Assembly: GCA_031376285.1 (NCBI GenBank)
Contig: JANMDN010000045.1
Span: 1 to 64,000, forward strand
From: JANMDN01 sp031376285
Lineage (GTDB): Bacteria; Actinomycetota; Thermoleophilia; Miltoncostaeales; Miltoncostaeaceae
Direction: 5' to 3'
Length of the DNA stretch: 64,000 nt
The position numbers and the translations under genes were made by a program. The notes beneath the pieces were generated by a model. It did no database searches, had not been told where the DNA came from, and saw nothing but the letters and a program-made list of their open reading frames with translations. This document shows positions 1-8,584 of the stretch, piece by piece. Every line of letters starts with the position of its first letter. Within the stretch, counting starts at the first letter, position 1.

Positions 1-107
1 GCGGAAAGAACCCGCTACTCCACGTTGCCCGGGCGGGCGCCAGCCGCATGCCCGGGGCCGGTGTGGTCGACTTTCAGAAGGACGCACTGAACGGGTACTC
101 GGCGTAG
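1..107 (+). CDS. C-terminal end of a convergent paralogue of the neighbouring secreted protein (cut by window start)
   Basis: Reading from base 3, the frame gives 34 residues (beginning GKNPLLHVARAGASR, ending LNGYSA) and stops at TAG 105-107. They match the last 34 residues of the gene on the opposite strand at 155-1894 (GKNPRLHVGLAGASR... LNADSA) at about 24 positions. So this is the tail of a second copy of the same C-terminal module, on a gene that lies mostly outside the window and points toward its sister. The function of the missing part cannot be told. It could be a full paralogue or only a shared C-terminal domain. Confidence 0.75.
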   Translation, partial: GKNPLLHVARAGASRMPGAGVVDFQKDALNGYSA

Positions 108-117
108 CCGCCCGGTG

Positions 118-144
118 GGGGGTGTCCCACCGCGGCACACCCCC
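118..144. terminator. Hairpin between convergent paralogues, possible bidirectional terminator
   Basis: GGGGGTGT (118-125) pairs perfectly with ACACCCCC (137-144) around an 11-nt loop, in the 47-bp gap between the two convergent stops. There is no T-run on either side, so terminator function is inferred from position and stem. The hairpin lies at the centre of a much longer inverted repeat formed by the two gene ends. Confidence 0.45.
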
Positions 145-154
145 GACGGGTCGG

Positions 155-1894
155 CTACGCCGAGTCCGCGTTCAGTCCGACCTTCTGAACGTCGACCACA
201 CCGGCCCAGGGCTTGCGGCTGGCGCCCGCGAGGCCAACGTGGAGTCGCGGGTTCTTGCCGCTCAGCTGCGGGTCACGAACGATGAGCACCGTGCGACCGT
301 TGACGATGAGGCGCCGATCGATCCCTTTGGCGTCGCGTGTGAGCGACATCGAGACGCCGGTCCAGGCGCCGGAGGTCACGAGTTCCTTGCTGATCGCCAG
401 GTTCGTGGTGGTGGTCCCCGTGCCGCGCCACATAGCCCAGTGGAGGCGGCCATCGGCGCCACGCGCGACGCCCGCGGAGAGGCGCCCGGTCGAGTCGGTG
501 ACCGAGGTCACGAGGCGCGGAGAGCGGCCATTTGCCGACATCGTGCCGAGGCGGAGGTTCGAGTCGACCGACAGGTTCTTCCATGCGGCAAGCGGTGTCG
601 ACAGCACGCTGTCACGACCAAGGCTTGCCCGAACTCGGAGGAGCTGCTTGCCCGACTTGGGCTTGACGACCTTCACCCGGCCGCTTGACGACTTCTTCCA
701 CGTCTTCAAGAGGTCGCCGGCCTTCCACGAGCCCCTGACCTTCCCGGGCTTGCCCGGCACAGCCGTGACGCCAGGGGTGGGGTTGGACGTCGAGCCGCTC
801 GAGGTTTGGCTACCCGGCGCGGGTGTCGCTGGCTTCGGCGCGGGCGTCGCAGGCTTCGGCGTTGCCGCCGGGGTTGCCGGTGCGGGCGCTCCCGTCGGGG
901 GGACCACCGGCGTGGGAGGGGCCGTACCGCCCCCGCCGCCGAAGGGCGCTGGGAATGCGGTACCGAGATCCCCTGATCCGACCGCAAACCCTGGGCCGGC
1001 CTGCTTCGAGGCGTTGACCAGCATGTCCTTTGTGGCCTGGCTCGGGTTCGACTCATTGCGCCACAGCAGCGTCAGTCGCGGCTCGGCCCAGGTCCACTTG
1101 TTCGACTCGATGATTCCCGGGTAGGGGCCACCACCGGTCAGCTGACTCCAGCTGCCACTCGTCGTGAAGCTCTCCCACATGCGCCCGTTCATGTACCGCG
1201 CGGTCGGCGCCGTCTGGGTGGTGTTCCCGACGATGAAAATGTTCGGGCCGACCTTGTCGCGAATGCTCTTTGTGTACTTGGCGATCCCGGCCTCCCACGC
1301 CGTCCCGTTGCCGGTGACGTTGCCGATGCCGTTGTTCCAGAGCTTGCCGCCCCACACGTCGAGGAAGACACCGTTGAAGACCGATCCATCCTTGATGACG
1401 CGGTTCTTGATGTAGTTCGCCACGTACTCGCCCCACTGGCCGGTGAACCCGTTGAACGTCGCGACGGGGCTGCTGTCGCGAAGGTCAAGAAGGGGGGATC
1501 CGCCGTAGTTGGAGTAGCCGGCGTACTTCCACGCAGAGGGAAAGGTCGCCGCCGTGCCATAGAGGTCGCGCTGAATCTGGAAGAGGCCGCTCTGGCTGCC
1601 GTACCAGTCGACCGCGTCCACGTAGGCCAACACGATGGTCCCCTTGGCACGCCAAGCCTTGATGCGCGCCGCCGCAACCTCACCCTGCTGGGCGGTCACC
1701 ACAATCACGTTGCCCGGGCCCGCGTACGAGTCGACGATGGCGGGGGGTGTGTTCGCGTATGAGACCACCGCGGATGGGACTGCGCTCGCGGCTCCTGCGC
1801 TCGCAAGGACGGCCACTGCGGCCACTGCTCCCAGCCGCACAAGCCTCCTGGATGGCATTGACGTACCGTCGATGGTGGGGACCAAAGCCCTCAT
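155..1894 (-). CDS. Secreted putative glycoside hydrolase (GHL15-like TIM barrel) with Pro-rich linker and C-terminal beta domain
   Basis: 579 residues. A strong AGAGGAG site sits four bases before the ATG at 1894, although a second Met (codon 13, base 1858) begins a more typical signal peptide (RRLVRLGAVAAVAVLASAGAASA). Residues about 50-310 resemble hypothetical glycoside hydrolases of the GHL15/GH114-like TIM-barrel type: IVLAYVDAVDWYG, a strand with NGVFLDVWGG, and later IVGNTTQ. The Asp of FLDVWG is a candidate catalytic acid. Next come a Gly/Pro/Thr/Ala linker with PKPATPAP-like repeats (about 315-380) and a C-terminal beta-rich module of about 190 residues, perhaps carbohydrate-binding. 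The protein is probably exported and acts on a polysaccharide, but the substrate is unknown. The last 34 residues are duplicated on the convergent gene at 1-107. Confidence 0.7.
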   Translation of the reverse strand: MRALVPTIDGTSMPSRRLVRLGAVAAVAVLASAGAASAVPSAVVSYANTPPAIVDSYAGPGNVIVVTAQQGEVAAARIKAWRAKGTIVLAYVDAVDWYGSQSGLFQIQRDLYGTAATFPSAWKYAGYSNYGGSPLLDLRDSSPVATFNGFTGQWGEYVANYIKNRVIKDGSVFNGVFLDVWGGKLWNNGIGNVTGNGTAWEAGIAKYTKSIRDKVGPNIFIVGNTTQTAPTARYMNGRMWESFTTSGSWSQLTGGGPYPGIIESNKWTWAEPRLTLLWRNESNPSQATKDMLVNASKQAGPGFAVGSGDLGTAFPAPFGGGGGTAPPTPVVPPTGAPAPATPAATPKPATPAPKPATPAPGSQTSSGSTSNPTPGVTAVPGKPGKVRGSWKAGDLLKTWKKSSSGRVKVVKPKSGKQLLRVRASLGRDSVLSTPLAAWKNLSVDSNLRLGTMSANGRSPRLVTSVTDSTGRLSAGVARGADGRLHWAMWRGTGTTTTNLAISKELVTSGAWTGVSMSLTRDAKGIDRRLIVNGRTVLIVRDPQLSGKNPRLHVGLAGASRKPWAGVVDVQKVGLNADSA

Positions 1895-2214
1895 AGTTCT
1901 CCTCTCGGCGCCGTTCGGACCAAGCGACCGTAGCGGGTTGCTTGCTTAACGCAAGTCTTAGAGACGCCCCACTTCACGGAAGCATTACGGACCTCAGACG
2001 GAATCTTGCGAAAGCTCCGCTCGCTGGGTGCGCTGGAACGTTTTCGGCCGATTCGCCGGTCAACATGAGCCGTCCAGCGTCCACGTTGCCCGCCAACGAC
2101 GCGAACGGCCTGGCCTCGCCTGAGCCCGAGGAGTGTCTCGAAGAGGCGGTGCGCCCAGGTCCGCTGGTTGGACACCAGCGGCTCCGCCAACGAACTGAGC
2201 GCACAGACCGGTGT
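1895..2214. other. 320-bp intergenic region
   Basis: Lies between the start of the secreted hydrolase-like gene and the stop of the dehydrogenase, both on the minus strand. It holds the AGAGGAG ribosome-binding site of the former (about 1899-1905, minus strand) and a small inverted repeat CTTGC-ttaac-GCAAG near 1941-1955 that may belong to its promoter. The open frames here have low-complexity compositions and no recognisable domain, so I see no gene. Confidence 0.5.
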
Positions 2215-3180
2215 CTACGGGATGATGACGACCTTGCCGAAGCTGGCACCGGAGGCGAGCCGTTCGAAGCCCTCGTGGGCCCGGTCCATGGGCACCACCG
2301 AGTCGATCAGCGGTCGGGTACCGGTGCGGTCCAAGAGTTCGAGGAGCGCGCCGAGCTCGTCACGCGTTCCCATCGACGTGCCCAGCACGGAGAGCCCACG
2401 CCAGAAGAGCCGCGCGAGCTCTGCCGGTGGATCGCCCCCGGTCGTCGCGCCCGAGACGATCAGACGCCCGCCCGGGCGAAGCGCGCGGAGCGAATGGCCC
2501 CAGGTGGCTGCCCCGACAGTCTCGACGACGATGTCGACCGGCGTCGGGAGCCGTGCGCCCGGCTCATGGGCGATCGCACCGATCCGTTCGGCGTCGGCGC
2601 GGCGCTCGGGCGTACGCCCGGTGGCGTGGACCTCAAGGCCAAGGGCGCCGCCGAGGAGGATTGCCGCGGTCGCGACGCCTCCGCCGACGCCCTGAACCAG
2701 CAGGCGCTCACCCACCTTAGCCCCCGCTTTGGTCGTGAGCATCCGAAATGCGGTGAGGTAGGCCGTCGGGAGGCAGGCCGCTTCCTCCCACGTGAGCCCG
2801 GCGGGCTTTGGAACGAGGTTGCGGCTCGGAACCGCCACGCGCTCGGCGAGGGCCCCCGGGACGCCGCGCTCGGAGAGCAGGTGGAAGTCGGGGGCGATCG
2901 TTTCGTCGCCGAACTCCCCGGGGGCGGAAAGCACGGCGTGCACGACGACCTCACGCCCGTCGACGGTGACACCCGCGGCGTCGGTGCCGAGAATGACGGG
3001 GAGATCATCGGGGCGAATGCCGACACCCTTGAGGGTCCAGATGTCGTGGTGGTTGAGCGCGGCCGCGCGGACCTCGACGATCTCCCAACCGTCAGGCGGG
3101 GAGGGCTCGTCGACCTCCCGGAGCTCGAGACCATTAACCGGATCGGCCGCATCGATGGTTGAGGCGACGAGTGCACGCAT
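2215..3180 (-). CDS. MDR-superfamily NADPH:quinone reductase-like oxidoreductase
   Basis: About 321 residues from ATG 3180 (MRALVASTID). A longer frame exists, but its first 33 residues are not protein-like. The N-terminal GroES-like fold contains LNHHDIWTLKG and GTDAAGV. The Rossmann half has the nucleotide motif QGVGGGVATAA and an ATGRTPER segment that may bind NADP phosphate. The Cys ligands of zinc alcohol dehydrogenases are absent, so it belongs with the zinc-independent quinone reductase/enoyl reductase branch. A cytosolic NAD(P)H-dependent reductase with unknown substrate is likely. It is divergent from the zinc dehydrogenase at 3374, with a 193-bp gap between them. Confidence 0.8.
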   Translation of the reverse strand: MRALVASTIDAADPVNGLELREVDEPSPPDGWEIVEVRAAALNHHDIWTLKGVGIRPDDLPVILGTDAAGVTVDGREVVVHAVLSAPGEFGDETIAPDFHLLSERGVPGALAERVAVPSRNLVPKPAGLTWEEAACLPTAYLTAFRMLTTKAGAKVGERLLVQGVGGGVATAAILLGGALGLEVHATGRTPERRADAERIGAIAHEPGARLPTPVDIVVETVGAATWGHSLRALRPGGRLIVSGATTGGDPPAELARLFWRGLSVLGTSMGTRDELGALLELLDRTGTRPLIDSVVPMDRAHEGFERLASGASFGKVVIIP

Positions 3181-3373
3181 TGCAAGAACCCTACCGACTG
3201 CCAGTCGCGGCTGGCCCGTTCCCGTGCATCGCCCGGACGCCCGCCGCTTTTCACATCTCGAGGGGTACGGGTGAGCCACCCGACCATGAACGGACGGTCG
3301 AGCGACTCGTCGGGGCTCGATTGGCTCACGGGCGCCGACGGGCAGGCGTGGATGCTCCTTTAGGATCAGGGGC

Positions 3374-4402
3374 GTGCGAGCGGCGATCTATCACGGGCTC
3401 GGGCGGGTCATTCTCGAGACGGTTCCCGATCCCGTCGCCGGCCCCGGCGAGATCGTCATCGCGATGACCGCCTGCGGGATCTGCGGGACCGATCTCATGG
3501 GCTGGTACCAAGATCCGCGCGCGCCAGTGGTGCTCGGTCACGAACCGGTCGGGGTGGTTGACGAGGTCGGGGAGGGGGCGCCCTTCGAGCTCGGTGAGCG
3601 GGTGTTTGTCCACCACCACGTGCCCTGCTTTGTCTGCGAGCGCTGCCGGTCGGGCCGGCACACGCTGTGCGAGCGGTTTCGACAGACCAACATCGAACCG
3701 GGCGGGCTCGCTGAGCGCATCAGGGTTCCCGCGGAGAACGCCCAGGCCGACGTGTTGCCCCTTCCGGACGGGCTCAGCGACTGGCAGGCGACCCTGATCG
3801 AGCCCCTCGCCTGCGTGCTGCGAGGGCTTCACCAAGTCCGCGTCGCCCCCGGTCTGCGCGTCGCGATCGTCGGCGCCGGTGGCATGGGCCTGCTCCAAGC
3901 GCAGGCGGCGCGTGCACTCGGGGCCAGCGCCATTGTCATGATCGAACCGCGCCCCGAGCGCAGGGCCCTCGTCGAATCACTCGGCCTCCCGGCGCTCGCG
4001 ACGTCAGACCCTGACGCTGTTCGGGCCGCGCTCGGTGGTGCCCTCGCCGACGTGGTCATCGTCTGCACGCATGAGCGCGTCGCGATTGCTGGCGCGCTCG
4101 GGCTCGCAGGCCCGGCGGGGCACGTTCAGCTCTTCGCGCCGACCGAGCCAGGCGAACTCGTCCCTCTCGATCTCGGTTCGATCTTCTTCCGCGAGGTCGC
4201 AATCGGCTCGACGTACTCAGCCGGCCCCTTCGATACGCGGGAGGCCCTCGAGCTGATCGTCGCTGGCCGAGTCGACGCGAGCGCCATCGTCAGTCACCGT
4301 GTGCCGTTCGCTGACGTCGAGCGTGCGTTCGAGCTGGCTCGCGGGGGTGCCGCGACGAAGGTTGTTGTCGAGAACCCGGGGTCGACTCAGCGAGGTACGT
4401 AG
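3374..4402 (+). CDS. Zinc-dependent alcohol/polyol dehydrogenase
   Basis: 342 residues from GTG 3374. The catalytic zinc site is visible as CGICGTDL and GHEPVG, and the structural zinc as the four-Cys lobe CFVCERCRSGRHTLC. The Rossmann motif is VGAGGMG. The layout is that of sorbitol/threonine-dehydrogenase-like medium-chain dehydrogenases: NAD(P)-dependent oxidation of a secondary alcohol in the cytosol. The substrate cannot be read from sequence. The last 16 bases overlap, tail to tail, the end of the sigma/anti-sigma gene on the other strand. Confidence 0.88.
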   Translation: MRAAIYHGLGRVILETVPDPVAGPGEIVIAMTACGICGTDLMGWYQDPRAPVVLGHEPVGVVDEVGEGAPFELGERVFVHHHVPCFVCERCRSGRHTLCERFRQTNIEPGGLAERIRVPAENAQADVLPLPDGLSDWQATLIEPLACVLRGLHQVRVAPGLRVAIVGAGGMGLLQAQAARALGASAIVMIEPRPERRALVESLGLPALATSDPDAVRAALGGALADVVIVCTHERVAIAGALGLAGPAGHVQLFAPTEPGELVPLDLGSIFFREVAIGSTYSAGPFDTREALELIVAGRVDASAIVSHRVPFADVERAFELARGGAATKVVVENPGSTQRGT

Positions 4403-6198
4403 CAGCCCGGGCACCACACCCACACGCCGCTTCCCGTCGTGGCCGCGCCCGGCGGCGCAGGCGTCGCGCTTGGCACCGTGGTTGTCGGAGCAGTTGTTGT
4501 CGGCGTGGTCGTGGTGGGCGTTGTCGTCGAGCCGGTCCGTGTGATCGGCTCGAAGCTCACGCGCGCATTCGCCGGTACCCCGACGACACCGAGCTGGGCC
4601 CCCGGCAACTGGCTGCCGTTCACAACCGTCGTGCCGCTACCGCCGCCCACGCCGATCTGAAGGTCGGTGGTCGTGCCCGTCGTGGTGCTCGAGCCGGCAC
4701 CCGGACCGGTCGCGGACCCTGACGTGGTTCCGCTTCCGCTACCGACCTCTTCCACAACGAGGACACCACGCTGCGAATTCGTCCCCGATCCTCCGGAGGC
4801 GAGCGTCGAGCGGGACCCACCGCTCCCGGACGTTCCGTCGAAGATGGTTGTCGAGCTGCCGCCGCTCCCGGAACCGCCGGAACTTCCGGAGCCCCCAGCC
4901 GACGAGCTGCCCGAGGTCGACCCCGAACGTGGAACCACCTGGAGGTTGCCGACCGACGAGCCGCTACTCCCGCTACCTCGGCTACCTCCGCTACCTCCGC
5001 TACCTCCGCCAACGATTGTGGCGACGCCGACCTTCGCGCTTCCGAGCGCACCGAGGCCGCCGCCCGCGACCCCTCCCAGGACTCCGCGTCCAGAGCCGGC
5101 GGTCGTCACGACCGTCGCAACACCAGGAACACGTTTCGGGCTTCGGTTCGGAGTGATGGTCGCCTGAAGTTGCTTCTTGCCTCGCTTCGGCGCGTCAGGC
5201 CCCTGCGCGGATCCGTCGGTCGTCGTCGTCGTGGGCGTGAACGGTCGGTCGCGCTCGGCGAACGCCGCCCAGATCAGGAGACCCAGAAGTCCGGCGAGGA
5301 CGCCGATGCGAACCGGGAGCCAAGGGCTCCGGACGACGGCTTCCTCATGGCGCGGCCCTCGTGCGGCCATGATGTCGTCTGGGCCGGCGGGGACGACGAG
5401 CCCGAGGAGGTCGTGTTCTTTGGCGGCCGTGCGGACCATGCCACCGAGCTCAGGCGGAACCGGTGCGGGCGGCCAATCCCGGTATCGCTTGCGGGCGTCG
5501 ACGACCGCGAACCGCGTCGCGTCGCAGCGCGCGCATCCTGTGAGGTGCGTTCGGATCTGCGCCGACCGGTTCGCCGACACGGTCTCGTCGACGAACGCGG
5601 TCACAGTCCCCGCAGGCTCCCGGCAGGCGGGCATCGACCGTGGGTCGGGCCGGTTGGGTTCGAGCTCGTTGGCGAGCGCCAGTCGCGCTCCTTCGATCAG
5701 GGCCGGGACGCGGCTGGCCGGGACACCTCGGACAACCCCGATCTCGCTGTCGTCCGCCCCCCCGTAGTCGCGCAGCGCGAGCGTGATCCGCTCGTTCGGC
5801 GTGAGTCGGAGGTTGGCCGCGCGCACCGGCGCGTGGATATCCCGCCCGGGCTCGTCGGGATCAGACCCCGCGAGCTCAGGGAGGCCTGAGATCCGTTCGT
5901 TCGCGCCGATCTCCGGCCGACGCGCCGCGGCGAGCTGCGCGATGTTCCGCGCGAGGGTCGTGCGAAGGGGGGCCGAGTCCGAGCCCTGGGACCAATCGTA
6001 GCTCTCGAGCGCCTGGACGATTGCGTCCCGAGATACGGACATGGCGTCGTCGCGTCGGCCGGTCGCTCGGAGCGCGAGGTTGTAGACGTAGGGAAGGTGC
6101 CGATCGATCAGTGCGTCGGCCGCGGCGCGGTCTCGACGCATCGAGGCAAGATCGTCTTCACCGATCGGGGCCGTCGTTGAACTATCGCTGGATTCCAT
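4387..6198 (-). CDS. Sigma-70-like (ECF) factor fused to zinc-finger anti-sigma domain, TM helix and Gly/Ser/Thr-rich exterior
   Basis: About 603 residues from ATG 6198 (MESSDSSTT). The reading frame stays open to 6363, and another Met lies 11 codons upstream. In order: a sigma region 2-like segment (ALIDRHLPYVYNLALRATG), a region 4-like helix-turn-helix (LRLTPNERITLALRDYGG), and a zinc-binding anti-sigma-like motif (HLTGCARC) with an earlier Cys. A single membrane helix follows (IGVLAGLLGLLIWAAFA), then about 280 residues rich in Gly, Ser and Thr ending WCPGCYVPR. The order predicts cytosolic sigma and anti-sigma parts tied to an extracellular tail. Known ECF groups (ECF52/53-type) have a comparable plan. 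Region 2 is weakly conserved, so promoter recognition is uncertain. Divergent from ftsW. Confidence 0.7.
   Translation of the reverse strand: MESSDSSTTAPIGEDDLASMRRDRAAADALIDRHLPYVYNLALRATGRRDDAMSVSRDAIVQALESYDWSQGSDSAPLRTTLARNIAQLAAARRPEIGANERISGLPELAGSDPDEPGRDIHAPVRAANLRLTPNERITLALRDYGGADDSEIGVVRGVPASRVPALIEGARLALANELEPNRPDPRSMPACREPAGTVTAFVDETVSANRSAQIRTHLTGCARCDATRFAVVDARKRYRDWPPAPVPPELGGMVRTAAKEHDLLGLVVPAGPDDIMAARGPRHEEAVVRSPWLPVRIGVLAGLLGLLIWAAFAERDRPFTPTTTTTDGSAQGPDAPKRGKKQLQATITPNRSPKRVPGVATVVTTAGSGRGVLGGVAGGGLGALGSAKVGVATIVGGGSGGSGGSRGSGSSGSSVGNLQVVPRSGSTSGSSSAGGSGSSGGSGSGGSSTTIFDGTSGSGGSRSTLASGGSGTNSQRGVLVVEEVGSGSGTTSGSATGPGAGSSTTTGTTTDLQIGVGGGSGTTVVNGSQLPGAQLGVVGVPANARVSFEPITRTGSTTTPTTTTPTTTAPTTTVPSATPAPPGAATTGSGVWVWCPGCYVPR
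4971..5006. repeat. Four tandem 9-bp units encoding Gly-Gly-Ser
   Basis: The unit CGCTACCTC (one copy starts with G) repeats four times inside the sigma/anti-sigma gene and encodes GGS/RGS units on the minus strand. Such a tract can change length by slippage without breaking the frame. Confidence 0.7.
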
Positions 6199-6267
6199 GA
6201 CCGCTCTGCAGAGGGAGGCCGGTAAGACCATGGTCCCCGAGTCTCCCCTTGCGCGCAAGGTTCTGAC

Positions 6268-7599
6268 GTGAGACTCGCAGGACCGATTACAGCTCAGGCT
6301 CGGCACGACCCGGATGGGCTGGGCGGTGCAGGGAACCACCGAGCGGGGGCGAAACCGTGCCAAGTGAGTGCCGCCGCGCAGCGTCCGACCCGCCCGAGCG
6401 CGCGACGTCTTGACCGGCTCCCCGCAACGCTCACCATGGTGCTCGTGACGGTGGGTCTTGTGATGGTCTACTCAGCCTCGTCAGCCTCGGCGGTCCTCGA
6501 TCGTCGAAACCCGCTTGCCCTCGTCACCAAGCAGGCGATCGCCGCGAGCCTCGGTGTCGCGCTCTACCTCGCCCTCAGTCGGATGCGGCCGAAGGCGATC
6601 CGACGCCTGGGTACACCGCTCTTGCTGGCCTCGCTGGTGTCGATGATGGTGGTGCTCGTTCCGGGGATCGGCATCAAGGCGAACGGCGCGAGACGCTGGA
6701 TCGACCTCGGGATTACTCAGTTCCAACCTTCGGAGCTTGCGAAGCTCGCACTCGTCCTCTGGATCGCCGACGTCTGCGCTCGGCGCGGACGAGGTCGCGT
6801 CGAGATCGCCGTGCCGCTCGTCGTGACCGGTCTGATGGCCCTTCTCGTGATCGCCGAACCCGACCTCGGGACGACCCTGGTGATCTCGCTGACGGCGATC
6901 ACCATGCTCTTCGTCGCTGGGGCAAGCGCGAAACACATCGTACGTCTGCTCGCGGGAGGCGCCTGTGCCGTGGCGATCCTGATCGCCACGGTCCCCTACA
7001 TGCAGTCGCGCCTGCTCGCGTTCATCGATCCATGGTCCAAAGCCGAAGGCGCCGGGTTCCAGACCGTTCACTCGATCATGGCGATCGGGTCCGGTGGCTG
7101 GTTCGGGGTCGGCCCCGGGAACGGCATCCTCAAGATCTCGTACCTCCCTGAAGCACATACCGACATGATCGCGGCGACGATCGGCGAGGAGTTCGGGATC
7201 GTCGGTTTCGGAGCGATCATCGTGCTCTTCACCCTCTATGTGTTCGCCGGGTACCGGGTCGCGATCACCGCGACGACGACGGGCGAGCGACTCATCGCCA
7301 CGGGTCTTACCACCGTCGTCGGCGTCCAAGCGGGGATTAACCTCGGCGCCGTGCTCGGACTTCTTCCGATCACCGGCATCCCATTGCCCTTCATTTCCTA
7401 CGGCGGGACGAGCCTCGTGGTATTCCTTGCGGTCAGTGGAATCCTCGTCAACATCGGACGCTCGGCCAGCTCACCCGCCGGAGGTCGCAGTGGAGTTCGG
7501 GACACGGCCAGTGCGAGTGGTGATCGCGGCAGGGGGGACAGCCGGGCACGTCATGCCAGCCCTGGCGGTGGCCGACGCGCTACGCCGGCGTGGCGCTGA
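6268..7599 (+). CDS. ftsW: FtsW/RodA/SpoVE family peptidoglycan glycosyltransferase
   Basis: 443 residues from GTG 6268, with AAGG seven bases upstream; GTG 6364 is an alternative that would remove a poorly conserved N-terminus. It is an integral membrane SEDS protein that polymerises lipid II at the septum. Visible family marks are NGARRWIDLG, FQPSELAKLAL, AEPDLGTTLV, the loop AHTDMIAATIGEEFG with its conserved acidic residue, and PFISYGGTS. Multiple hydrophobic helices run from about residue 55 to 400. The C-terminus is a hydrophilic Arg/Gly-rich tail that overlaps the start of murG. It is first in a cluster of six cell-wall and division genes, so ftsW is more likely than rodA. Confidence 0.92.
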   Translation: MRLAGPITAQARHDPDGLGGAGNHRAGAKPCQVSAAAQRPTRPSARRLDRLPATLTMVLVTVGLVMVYSASSASAVLDRRNPLALVTKQAIAASLGVALYLALSRMRPKAIRRLGTPLLLASLVSMMVVLVPGIGIKANGARRWIDLGITQFQPSELAKLALVLWIADVCARRGRGRVEIAVPLVVTGLMALLVIAEPDLGTTLVISLTAITMLFVAGASAKHIVRLLAGGACAVAILIATVPYMQSRLLAFIDPWSKAEGAGFQTVHSIMAIGSGGWFGVGPGNGILKISYLPEAHTDMIAATIGEEFGIVGFGAIIVLFTLYVFAGYRVAITATTTGERLIATGLTTVVGVQAGINLGAVLGLLPITGIPLPFISYGGTSLVVFLAVSGILVNIGRSASSPAGGRSGVRDTASASGDRGRGDSRARHASPGGGRRATPAWR

Positions 7600-8584
7600 G
7601 GTGAGCTTCATCGGCGTCCGCAATCGCGCGGGCTCCGAGCTGGTGGCGGCACGCGGATACCCAGAGGACCGAATCACCCTCAAAGGGTTGGCCCGCCGCG
7701 TGACGCCGGCGAACATCGTCGCCCTCGGGCTTGCGGCAATGGCGCTCCCAACGGCGCTACGCGTGCTGCGCCGGAGGCGGGCGGATGTCGTGATCGCTGC
7801 GGGCGGGTACGTCGGCGGACCGGTCGCCCTGGCGGCCTGGCTGAGCCGCAGACCGCTCATGTTGACTGAGGCCGACTCACATCTGGGCCTCGCGAATCGT
7901 ATCGCGGCACCGCTTGCCAAGCGCGTCGCGCTGGCCTTCGCGCTCTCCGGGCGTGGGGGAGCGAAGTACCTGGTCACCGGTCGGCCGGTGAGCGACGAGG
8001 TGCGCGCGGCGACGCGCGTGTCGGGACGTCGCGCCCTGGGGATCGATCCCGGCGCGACCTGCGTGCTCATCGCGGGCGGCAGCCAAGGCGCGCGGACCCT
8101 CAATGAGGCAGCGATCGACGCGTTCGGTTCGAACCCGCCGATCGACATCATCCACGTGGCCGGGCCACAGAACGTCGACGAGGTGCGGCGCGAGCTGGAT
8201 CGCCGCCAGCCCGGCCCGCGCTACCGCCTCATCGGCTTCCTCGATAACTTCCACGACGCGATCGCGGCGGCCGACCTGGTCGTCTCGCGATCCGGCGGAT
8301 CGGTCTTCGAAGTTGCCGCCATCGGGCGGCCATCCATCCTCGTTCCGTATCCGTACGCCACGAACGACCATCAGGCAAAGAACGCGCGCTGGCTCGCTGA
8401 CGCCGGCGCGGCGGTCCTCCTGTCGGACGCCGACTGCGATGGGGAGCGCTTGCGCAACCTGGTCGGGGCGCTCCTCTCCGATCGGGAGGGGCTCGCCGCG
8501 ATGGCCGACGCCGCGAGGGCGATGGGTCGTCCTGAGAGCGCCGACCTCATTGCCGATGCTGCGCTCGGCCTGGTTAGGTCGTGA
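7490..8584 (+). CDS. murG: MurG, lipid I to lipid II N-acetylglucosaminyltransferase
   Basis: 364 residues from GTG 7490, preceded by a clean GGAGG at 7480-7484; the frame is open further upstream but only shadows ftsW. Membrane-associated GT28 enzyme that adds GlcNAc from UDP-GlcNAc to lipid I. The N-terminal glycine loop GGTAGHVMPAL, the C-domain loop GGSQGARTLNE, and the donor-site block SRSGGSVFEVAAIGRP with PYATNDHQAKNA are all present. Overlaps ftsW by 110 bases and murC by four (GTGA), so translation is probably coupled. Confidence 0.95.
   Translation: MEFGTRPVRVVIAAGGTAGHVMPALAVADALRRRGAEVSFIGVRNRAGSELVAARGYPEDRITLKGLARRVTPANIVALGLAAMALPTALRVLRRRRADVVIAAGGYVGGPVALAAWLSRRPLMLTEADSHLGLANRIAAPLAKRVALAFALSGRGGAKYLVTGRPVSDEVRAATRVSGRRALGIDPGATCVLIAGGSQGARTLNEAAIDAFGSNPPIDIIHVAGPQNVDEVRRELDRRQPGPRYRLIGFLDNFHDAIAAADLVVSRSGGSVFEVAAIGRPSILVPYPYATNDHQAKNARWLADAGAAVLLSDADCDGERLRNLVGALLSDREGLAAMADAARAMGRPESADLIADAALGLVRS

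Noticed and set aside
1942..3162. Long plus-strand open frame of 406 codons opposite the quinone-reductase-like gene
   Set aside because: It mirrors a real MDR gene on the minus strand; its composition (Arg/Gly/Glu-rich, no domains) is that of a high-GC shadow frame.
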